Positions 29,496-41,400 of a stretch of 64,000 nt of DNA are shown here, in pieces. A program made the translations under genes and the position numbers. Numbering within the stretch: the stretch's first letter is position 1; each line of letters begins with the position of its first letter. Source of the stretch: Patiria pectinifera (taxonomy: Eukaryota > Echinodermata > Asteroidea > Valvatida > Asterinidae); assembly GCA_029964075.1 (NCBI GenBank), contig CM057130.1, forward strand, positions 2,418,001 through 2,482,000, given 5' to 3'. Under the pieces are notes generated by a model. The model searched no databases. It worked only from the letters and a program-made list of their open reading frames with translations, and was not told the DNA's origin.

Positions 29496-32400
29496 GTAAG
29501 TCATCCTTTGTTGTAATTTTGTTATTTTGAACAGATACAATTTGACTATTTAACTGTTATGTACCCCGTTTTGTTGTTCTTTTTACTTACTCACTTGCCA
29601 TTATTGCCTCTGTATATTAACTGTCAGTCAAAAATACGACTGTCAGTTGGCGTAGAGCGAAATGACGCTATATATAGAATATCCAGAAACTAAACGTGTT
29701 GTAGACACGAAAACCTGGAGAGGGGTGATGAGTTTTATACAGGTTTATTACATTCAACACAGCAATAGATCCGATGGCCCAACCTCCTCCCCCTTGGGGT
29801 GGGGATACTCCTCCCCACCCTCATCCCCATCCCGGATTTTCGCCCAAGGCCACTCTGTCTGTCATTTTCGTTGGTCATTCAAGTGCGCTTTATCATCGTT
29901 TAACCGCTTCAACTGTAGGTTTGTTTGTGGGAATTAAAACAAGAAAAGAAGAAGCCAAAATATCCAGATCTTCCAGTTCCATTTCATTTCATCAGTCTTG
30001 TGTTAAGATAAACATAGATAGATAAACATTTTGGGCGCTTAAAACAGTCTGCTTAAGTGATGTTCATGCAATTTTTTGATGTTTTACCTTCTTGGGTGAA
30101 AAAAAGGTGGAACTAAAGTTACGTATTTTTAAGGTTACAGATAAAAAGAATTGAGAAACTGATCGCAAACTTCGGGACAAAAAATGGCAAACTGACACTT
30201 ATTTCAAGAAACGGCTTTTTTTCTTGGGGAGCCGGGGCGGGGGCTATAGACGGAAATTTAAAATGGGCTTAAACCCCCCCCCCCCCCCCCCCGCCACGGA
30301 GTTGCGTCTGTATGTCTGTTTTAATTAAGAAATACTTCAAAGCAAGGACAGTTTTGTTTATGAAGGAACCAGCTTTTTAGCTGAACGCTAATCACGCGAT
30401 CACAGGGCGATCACGTCGCAATCAATGATAGGTGAATGATTAACACGTGGTTTGACATCGTCCTATACAAGACGAACAGTCGAGGCAAGCATGTCTCCTA
30501 ATTGATGATGCAATTAAATCAAACCGTACTCAATACTCATCGCTTTAATGATCGATGCCTTCCAGGACCTCCTGTACACTTAGATTAATACATTCGTCCT
30601 CGTTAGGCTAAGTTTTAAAAAAAATAGTGTCGCGTAGTCGCGTACGGGCTTTGGGGGACAAACAGGAGGAGGCGGCACTTTTTTTCCAAGATGGCTGATT
30701 TTCCAAAATGGATTCTTCCATTTTTTCTTCACTCTTTTGCTGCTAGCTACTGGTCCAAAGGACCCATCACTCTTCCTATCAGATTCTAAAATTGTAGACA
30801 GCTACAATTTTGCTGGAAGGACTTAAAAGACACAATGTATTGCAAATGTAAAAAATAAAAAAGTCGGTCGGGAAAATAAAAGAACATGGGTTGGGATGAG
30901 AAACTGATTTTTATTTTTTTTTTGTACTTGGCCTTTTTACATGCACACCTGCCAATTATTATGTTTTCTAAGATGTGGTTGATTACTACGATCATTATGC
31001 CGACTAAGTTTAACATTGTGTTTTTGTGAAAAGCGCGTGTACTCATTTCCTCCTTCGGGAACTCGCTACATCCTGCGACATGCTTTTCATGTCCTTTCGT
31101 TTTCATTACAAATTAATGTTGAAGTCGCCACAACGCTGTACATGTATATCCCAGCTACCGGCTCATATCATTATAGCTCATTTTTATGAGACCCAAATTA
31201 TTTATTTAAGAGAATTGGAAGGGTTAGGCTACTGAAGTGTTGCCGATAATGCACATAATTATCATTCACAATTCATGTTTTGCTTTCATAATCATGACGA
31301 AATTCAACATTAACATTTTTGGAAAAGGTAAACTAAACGGTTTACCAAATTTCGAAATATGAAACAGCATTATTTATATACACCAAATTTATGTGGTATT
31401 ATAAGGAAATACAGGGAAATTCTTAAATTTTGAGGGTACACTAATCTTCATCCTCCAGTTGAATTTTATAAACATGAACCTCTTGACATATCATTGCATC
31501 AAAATCCGGGTTCAGTATGTTATACCCCCGACATGAGACGTCAGCAACTCCGTCTTATACCGTACCCCGGAGCCGTCCAACCTTGACCTGCAGGGGGCTA
31601 GGGCAGCCTCGAGTGGGCCGGGTGTACGTTCCGGGATTTCCCCCTAAGGTCCCGACCATGTCGGCACAAGCTGCGCAATGGGGCTCACATTTCAAACAAA
31701 CTTCTCATGAAATTCTGTGGTTGTTTTCCATCGAGAAATTATGGGAGAAAACTGATTTGAAATGCAATTTTTAAGTTGCTTGAATCTTGCGCGCCACGCA
31801 CACCAAGACTATTTTTATACTGTTTTGAGACGGAGCGGAGCGCTCACTATTTAACATTTTAAATAAGGCCTATCTGTGCTATAGTTATATCATGGACCGA
31901 TTTTCTCTATTTTAATACTATAACGTTGAAAAGTTTACAACTTATCTTATGCTTAATAGGTACAAGTCAATTTTAAAAAAAATGCATATTTCGGGGGCAA
32001 CACTAAAAAAAAAAAAAAAAAGCACATCAAGGAAATCAGCTCCATTTTCGTTTTGATCTCTTACAACGACTTTCAACTTGACATAATAATTATGAGCAGT
32101 GAAACAAGAGAAGGCATGGGCGTCGCCGGGATGGGGCAAGGGGGCGCTTTGCCGCCCCCTTCCCCCCAAGAAAAAAAAACTGAAGACGGAAAAAGAGGTG
32201 TGGAGTGCATTGCTATTAATTATTACACAGTTAGCAAAATTGGCGTCTGCAGGGGTGTCAATGTGGGTGGGGTGGGTAAATTGTCCCCAGCCCACCCTCG
32301 AAAAAATGATAAATTGAGAATTATGCTAGAGAAAGTAAAAGGATTTGGGGGGGGGGGAAATGTGCTTTGCCCCCGCCCCGCCCCCGACAAAAACCACGAA

Positions 32401-35400
32401 AGAAGACTTTTGTTATTTTGTTTAATGGTGCATGTACACTGACAAATTGCCTGGGTTAATTTTCCCCAAGAAAGGGTGAAAACTGGAACTACCCAAACTT
32501 AGGTTGTTCTATAACCAATTGTTTGGGTTAGAATTTCTGCTAAATTCAACCAAAACTTGTGGTCATTCAAGACCAAATTTAAGTTGGTCTTGTATGACTA
32601 CAACCTTTGGTTGAATTTAGCAGAAATTCTAACCCGAACAGTTGGTTATAGAACAACCCAAGTTTGGGTAGTTCCAGTTTTCACCCTTTCTTGGGTAAAA
32701 TTAACCCAGGCAATTTTTCAGTTAAGTGAAATATATTCGTAAACACAAACTTGACAGTCGGCGGTGTCGACGTCGTTACATTTTCAAGAGCTGTTTGTCA
32801 AAGCTTTAAGGTCCATTCACGTAAGCCCTAGCTGTCACGAAGTACATAAGGTCAATGAGGATTTCTGTCAACATGAATCATATATTGAGTCTGAGTGATG
32901 ATAAACAAACCAGACCGTAGTTATTACCGATAATGCGAGTAATACTACAATGGCAAGTGAAGTGAAGCACACAACGTGTTGAGCTAATGCAGCCTCAAAG
33001 GTAATAATTGTACAACATTTTGCAAACATCAAAAAACAAAACTATTTTGTCCGAATTGACAATAAGGTCCGATTGTCCGAATCGACAATAAGGTCCGATA
33101 GTCCGAATCAACAGTAAGGTCCGATAGTCCGAAGAGTCAGACTGACGATCCGTATTGCCCATTCGGACTATCGAACCTTATTCTCAATTCGGACTATCGA
33201 ACCTTATCATCTATTCGGACTATCGAACCTTCGGATTAATTAACCTTATTCTATTTTCGGACTAATGGGCCCTTCGGACTATCAAACCTTCGGACAATCG
33301 GACTGTAACCGGTCCCCCCCCCCATCCCTTTTCGTGATTCTCCTTCCAACCCTGCATGTTTATGTGTCCCCTACATGTTTGTTCTTGTTCCTCTGTCATT
33401 TACCTCTGAAGAAGGCCTGGCTAAGGCTGAAATGTAATGCCACTTTATTTTTGTTTAATATCAATACCATTGCAAGATCAGTGAACCATGTTTGCCTGAT
33501 CTATCTTCTGTTAATCTGCCCGCCGTCATCATCGTCATTAGCCTATTTGAGAATATGGCCGACACAATAGAACGGCGCTGTCACAAACTGAATGGGCGAG
33601 ATGTACTTTTAGGATTTATGGCTCAGTGCCCACGCCTCTCTGTGTTTTGTACCGTGCCAGCGTATCGCCCGCATCGGCTACTTTGCCGGGCGATTTACTT
33701 GAATATTTTAGTGATTTACAAGCACGACATATTACCAATTTTTTAATCGTTTATTGTGATTGCCGCAAACAGCATTTAGCGATTAATGGAACAAATGTCT
33801 TCTCGACTCATGCAAACGCAATTGACATTTAGGAAGGAGACGACGCAGGCAATTAGACTCTATTTTTGTGTGACTATGTCAGTAGCTTAATTTGTGTTTA
33901 TCACAGATGAAAAGATGAATACATGGCGAGTCAAAAAGAAAGTGACTGTATAATAAAAAATAAAAAAATGGCACGCTCCATTTTGTAAAAAATATAATTG
34001 GTATAAAGAACATGTTATGGAGTAGTAACTGTGAAAATTTCACGTAATTTGTATACTCTATTCCCAAGTCGTGTCTATTTTAATAAAGAGATCACAAAAT
34101 TCAGCTGTCCACCACTAATAACAAATTTACCGTTCTACAAATTGATGAATATCCATTAATAAATATAATGAAAAAAAAAAAAAACCCGCCTCCACGAGTA
34201 AAGGAAAAATTGAAAAGGAAAGTAGAAAAAAATCACCAATATTTCTGGGGAAAAAGAGTTGAATTGTTCCCCATTATCAAAACACAAAATCTGACGGTAA
34301 TTTAAATCTCAGTTGTATTTGGAATCAATGAGGATGGCTATAAAGTGCTTGTTTCAACAGATCATCCCACAATAAAAACGAGAAATAAGAAGAGGAGCAA
34401 TGGTCATGACTCACTCACTAGAAAGTGAAGAGAGACATGCCCATTAGCATCACACTGCAGTCACATTTGCCCTAAACTGATTCTTTACTTAACCCTCAAA
34501 GGGCCGGGGCGGAATCCGCCCCCCCCCCTCACTTTTTGGCTGGTCTCGACTCGAGCCAGCCAAAATATCGAGACCAAAGGGGACCGAGACTGAGACCAAG
34601 ACCGAGACCACATCCCGAGACCGAGACCGAGACCGAGACCAGCAAAAAGTGGTCTCGAGACCGAGACGGGTCTTGAGACCTACAACACTGTCAATTAATA
34701 GAAAACACCCTGTGAATTCTTTTTGGCCTGTAGACACAGTCATTTCAAATAGGCAATGAAATCGATGCCCAGCGTCATACGATTGCTTTTTGCTGCTACT
34801 TTAGAATTAATAGTCCCAATGTTTTTACTCGTTTTTACTTGCGTCATCAACGCAATCATACATGTTTAAAATATACAAAAGAATTATTTATGAGGCTTTC
34901 TCAAAATTTGGCCAAGCTTGCAGTATCCACTGATCTGAAAAATAAACAGGATTAACTTTTAAACATCCTTCCAATATTGTACACAATCTTTTGTAAGTTT
35001 TGAAAAATTAGGAATAGTTACTAAATTTATATACCTTACCTATCAGCTCAATTTCTGCAACATGTTTTTTAGCAGATTGCAATTTAGAAAGCAGGTCCTA
35101 GTAAATGTTACCGATTTAAAATATTTTTCTTAATGGTCTGAAGTCTCAAAGTTGCACTCCTGTGCCTTTTGTTTGGGTTTAATAAAGAATAAAGAAGTAT
35201 TACTTGCCAAACTCGAATTATCAAGGTGGTTTTTTTCGGAGGGTTGCAGACGCCCAAATAGAAAAGAGATATTTTTAAGTTAATGTAAAACGTAAAATTG
35301 TAACTTCAAAGTGAGGCACCCTAGATAACTTTCACCTTCCCTCCTGCAGTTAAGACATTTTTGAATCGCATACATACGATGTTTTCATCATTAACGCGCG

Positions 35401-38400
35401 CCCGAGTATCACCCGTTACCCACGGAGCCAAGTCTCCTGTATAACGTCTGATATGGCTAAACATGTAGATATATGCAAGCCGCGCACCAGCCAATCGGAG
35501 TCGACTTTACTACATCGTGACGTCATTTCATTCCCAAATCAGGACTAATGGTTCGATTGGTCCATTCGAATGCAGTGTGTTGTAATACAACAACAGCTGG
35601 GCGCATATCACGTAACATGATACAGAGCGCGTGACATCTTTTTTTTTATCCATGTCTATGACGCGCAACGGGTGAATGACCGAAGACCAGATATAGAAAG
35701 CGCCCGCTGATTGGTCAAAATCTAGAGGTCAAGATGCGGTTGTCTTGCATAATTAATCAGCGAATTTGTTCAAATGTAATAGACTAGAGGTTAACCTGCG
35801 TCCATTGAGATTGCTAAATAATGATAGGTTAAATAATCATGTTGTCCTTGTTTCCTGGCAGCTGATTGGTGTAGCCTTGATCACCGTGGGTTCATACATC
35901 CTGGTTGCCCCAAACCTTCCCGCCTTTTTGCGGATTCTGGAGGGCTCGCAGGTGAGGATGAAAGCAATCAGCTCGCAATAGATAATTCAGCCTGTGTCAT
36001 TTAATACACAGAATTCAATGGCGGTCAGTCGTTCAGTTCCTGATCAATAAAACTCAGCTGTTGACAATATAGGCATCGTTATAAAAGAGATTTATAACGG
36101 AAACAAACAAACAAAAGAAACACCTGTCATGAGGCTATGCGGAATTAAACGACAGATCCCCGATAGGCGTGTTTGTAAACACATTTTTGAAAATGCCTCA
36201 TTACACGTATGGGGATGAATATTTATTATCATGTGTATGTGTTGTTTGTATTTTCATTATTGGTGAAGGAGGCACCCAAATTGAACTTAGAAAAAAAAGG
36301 AAGCGTTTATGATAAAATTAGATGTCCAGCGTGACTAATCAGCGCCGTTCATGTAGTGATGGCGTTTATAATGTGAACGAAGTGTTTACACTTGTTTCCC
36401 TGAAAGTTAAATGTTAGTTACAAGCAGCCGCAAAAATTAAACCGGCTGTTTGAGGCATTGGTTTTTTTTACATGGATATCTGCATAATGAATCTGACTCA
36501 TAAATAAAGATAAGTCTTTAACTATAATAAATGGCGTCTATCCCTTTAAACGTGTTACAAACGCTTATAAACTGAACGTGTTAAGAGTCATTTCGTGTAA
36601 ATACTTCATATAAGTGTCCACGCTCAAAAAATCGATTTTTTTTTTAAACTTCGAGGGATGACAGGACTTTGGGAGCAAGTAACTAAAATAGACTTTTTAA
36701 ACCGATATTTTTGCCTGTTGCCATGGTTACGGGCCATTATGTGTTTTGGCAATTTTTGGGCAATTTTGAGGCTGCAAAAATTCATTTTTGCGTTATTTTC
36801 AAAGGTCATCAAGCCAAACTGCGAGGTAGTGTAACAAAAGTAACTATATCACGACAAAGTATCATCCTTACCCTTAAAAGAAAAAAATAGAAACACTTCT
36901 GAATAATCTCCTTTACATTATTTTCAGGCCCTATAATACAGCATGTTTTTACAACTAGCAAAATTGCATTTTTACCCCATTTTTATCCCTCCAAAATGGC
37001 ACTTGCCAGGGCACTCAGAATAACTTCCATTCGGCTTTGGTTAGTTAAGACATTGGTTTTTTCATATTTGGTGAGAACATTTTGGGTTATTGTATATCCT
37101 TTGTGCAGTAGCGCTCCAAAAATGGTTAATTTTACAAAAACCTTAAAAAGTGTATTTTCAGTGTTTTCCTTTGTTTTGAGTAATAACTTGTATAATTGGT
37201 ATTGTTCATGAATCAAGCACATTTTTCGCAAACAGAATCAGACTGTGTATCATTTTTAGACCAGTGGATGAATAGTAGGTCGTGTACTCCCGCCCCCCAC
37301 TCACACCTGGCTAGGCCCCGCCCACTCCCCCCTGTGCCACCGAATTTTGAACTTGTGTGGTGCATAACGAAACAAATGTAAATAAATAATATGCAAGTGA
37401 ACACTTTAGAAATTACATAGACTTCCTTTTCACAGCCTCCCCTTCCCCCACCCTGGGGCCATTGCTTGGGGTTGAGGGTGGGGTGTGACCACCCACCAAT
37501 AACTTGGCTTTGTCGGTAAAATGATCGGGGAAAATATCGGTTTAAAAAGTCTAATTTGGTTACTTGCTCCCAAAGTCCTTTCATTCCACAAAGTACCAAA
37601 AAACACGATTTTTTGAGCGTGGACACTTATATGAAGTATTTACACGAAATGACTCTTAAAAGTCATTTCGTGTAAATACTTCATATAAGTGTAAAAAAAC
37701 AAACGATTTTAAAAAAAAAAAATTTGAGCGTGGACACATATGAAGTATTTACACGAAATGACTCTTAAGAGTCATTTTGTGTAAATACTTCATAAAAGTG
37801 TCCACGCTAAAAAAAAAAAAATCGATTTTTTTTTTTTTTTTTTTTTTAATACTTTGTGGGATGAAAGGACTTTGGGAGCAAGTAACCAAAATAGACTTTT
37901 TAAACCGATATTTTGCCCGTTGCCATGGTTACGGGCCATTATGTGTTTTGGCAATTTTTTGGGCAATTTTGAGGCTGCAAAAATTCATTTACTCAAAACA
38001 AAGGAAAACACTGAAAATACACTTTTTTAAGGTTTTTGTGAAATTTACCATTTTTGGAGCGCTACTGCACAAAGGATATACAATAACCCAATATGTTCTC
38101 ATCAGATATGAAAAGACCAATGTCTGAACTAACCATAGCCGAAGGGACATTATTCTGAGTGCCCTGGCAAGTGCCATTTTAAAGGGATAAAAATTGCAAT
38201 TTTGCTAGTTGTAAAAACATGCTGTATTATAGGGCCTGAAAATAATGTAAAGGAGATTTTTCAGAAGTGTTTCCATTTTTTTCTTGTAAGGGTAAGGATG
38301 ATACTTTGTCATGATATAGTTACTTTTGTGACATTACTTTGCAGTTTGGCTTGATGACCTTTGAAAATAACGCAAGAAATGAATTTTTTGCAGACTCAAA

Positions 38401-41400
38401 ATTGCCCAAAAATGGCCAAAACACATAATGGCCCGTAACCATGGCAACGGGCAAAATAAAAGTTTAAAAAGTCTATTTTGGTTACTTGCCCCCAAAGTCC
38501 TTTCATCCCACGAAGTTTTTAAAAAAATCGATTTTTTTGAGCGTGGACACTTATGAAGTATTTACACGAAATGATTCTTAAAACGTTAATAAACTGTTGC
38601 AAATGTGTTCAGAAATTAAACACTAACTGGATTGTAGAAAGTTGGCACCTGCCCACGTCCCCACCTCCATCGATGGTCTCCGTCTTGAGTCTCTGATGTG
38701 TAATACACATTACGTTATGTTTTGGTTTTCAATCACAGGTTATTTGCTATGTTGCTATTGGACTGGGCGCTTGTCTCTTCATCATCGGTAGGTTGAACTT
38801 TCCTTCTCATGTTGATCTTATCAGGATAGGTAAATCTGAACGTCTTAAGGAAACGATATGCAAAACATCTTGCTACATCGCAAACGTTATGTGTGGTTTT
38901 AAATACATCTCCGACACGCAAATGCTTCGGAACTATAGTTGATATCTTCAAAACTTACTTGAAGTGTGCACGTGCCTGCAAGTCATAACAACGTTTATTC
39001 CAACTTACCGTCTACTTGTTGAAGGAAATGCGTGGATTTGGGGTCAACCACTCAAATTGGTGATAGTCAGTTAATATAATTCTTTTTAATCTTTTTGCAG
39101 CGGGCCTTATTTGATATTAAAGTCCCTGTTGAACATACCCGTTCCCATAATTCGCTATGATGGCGCCTTACCAACAAAAATATTCATTTTTTAGGCGATT
39201 GGTACTACGTGTTCATGCACCAATTCTGCAGTACATGCATGGTTTACAAACTTTTAAAACGTGATTTCGTACATTCCTCTGCAGGATTCTTTGGATGTTG
39301 TGGTGCCTTTAAGAAGAACTCTTGCCTCCTCAAGACAGTGAGTGTCGATTACCAATTCACCCCTAGGCGTAAGGTGGACAATACTGTAGCTTTTCAGACG
39401 CTTGGTGGCAGCACAATATCACATTTTTGTCAGTCGACGAGCATCTCATGAAGGTTTTGCTGGTCCCAGAGTGCCAGCTTCTACGTGTCACTCAATGACT
39501 GAATCACTCACTGTCACTTGTGCGCCGGGAAGTGATATCGTATAGGAGTACGCCGTAAGACCAATGAATAAACTATAAATCAGCCTCATTGTGTAGACCA
39601 CATACATTAAAAGACTTCCTGTAAGATATGAAAAGCCATTTATAGGCTTGCCTGGTCCTGCTAACACGTTTTCGAATTAGATCGCAAGGCATTGTTATAA
39701 AGATGTCCAAATCACAGCTAAGCATCATTGTTCCAGAAGTTGAAATGGAATGTCCGCACTTTAAAGGTAAAATGATCTGATACACCGTGCCCTCTGGAGA
39801 CGTGTGTACAATAGGGAGCACAAGATTGTATACGTCTCCACAGGGCAATATCTACAGATGAATACGTCTCCACACGAAATAGATATATGCATTTTACTCA
39901 AAAACTAGGAATTTCCAGGCTATGTTGATCCGTCGCAAATGGATGAGTTTTAGAAAAGGGATATTAAGTCCAAATTTCAGCCAAGGAAATTAATTTTGGT
40001 TAAAATAAGAGCATTTGGAAACTACACTTTCAAACCCGATGACTTTATAATTAGTATACACGAGAACAAAGGAATGTCTCTACAAGGATATTCCAGTATG
40101 GGTGGACCAGTAGGCAGCGTTTTCAATTTTTCATCCGTGTTTAAGTCATCGATTTGAGCACAATGTTTGAGATACTTGAGAAAGTGAACTTGATACTACA
40201 ATGTAAACCACTGGCGTCTCTTGCTGAGCAAAGTACAATGCATGATCAACATTTCGGGTTCAAATAACAATGTCTTCATTGAAAATAATGTCGTGTGGCG
40301 TACTGTCGATCAGTCTTTATGCCCACACTCTGTGGAACTCGAGATATCGTCTTTCCGTCTCTCTGTTACATTCAAACAAAAGCAAGTGATAAACATAATG
40401 CATGCGGCAGTTGAGATCAAAGATCCTATAGCGCCGCTTCAATGAAAACAAATGAAATTAGTCATAACATTTATTCATGTTTTTACATTAAGAATTGCAG
40501 TGAATATTTCTGCTTTCTGTTATATGGTTTCTCAATCTGCAGTATGCCGGACTACTGATTGTCCTTGTTCTTCTGGAAATCGCTGCTGCCATTCTCATCT
40601 GGCAACTGGAAGAACAGGTTGGTTGGTGTTAAACGAAATATCCGTCCGATCTCTATGAAAAATTACAAAATAGAAACTTGGGCAAAAACGAAAAACAAAT
40701 TGGAAAACTTCATCGTTAAAATCGGGGAAATTGATTGGAACAAACTAAAGAAATAAGCAATTACAGTTAATTCCTCATCAAACACATGCAGTTAATGTGC
40801 CTACGAGTTTCGTTTCATTTGGCATTTGTTGCCGATGTGGCTTGAATAAAGGTCTAATTATTGTTTATTTGTTTGATGTCGGATCTTATTACATAATGTA
40901 ATTTAACATCCTATAAATACATTGTATGTATGTGTTTCCCACGGACAGTTTATATCCGTTCTGGCAATGGGATGGAACTCACTGGATGAGCCCAGCGTAA
41001 ACATCCTACAACAACAGGTATATGGGGTTTGGATTTATTCATCGAGACCGCTTGATATCAGCAAATGATAGTCTGAACAAGTCATAACAAATCATAGCGA
41101 ATCGTAGCAAATCATAGTATACCTGCGAAATCATTCGGATCGATATTGCGATAACAACCGTAAAAATCATGCACCCAGCTCTGAAACAAACTTTGATATT
41201 AAACTTTGACATTACACTATGACACTTGTTCGTTAATCAATATCTATATAATTATGTGTATAATGAATAGCCGTTATTGAGCGCACTAATGGTATGCTTT
41301 CCTTGTTCTTGTCTTAACTGAAACAAACTTAATTGCACAAAATCCCGGCACGTTTTGACCTGGAAACCGATTCGTAATAACCTCATTGTTAGTTGGTCAA

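Noticed and set aside
33049-33305. A CRISPR-like array of repeats
   Set aside because: The units are contiguous with no unique spacers, switch orientation, and lie in an intron of an animal gene.
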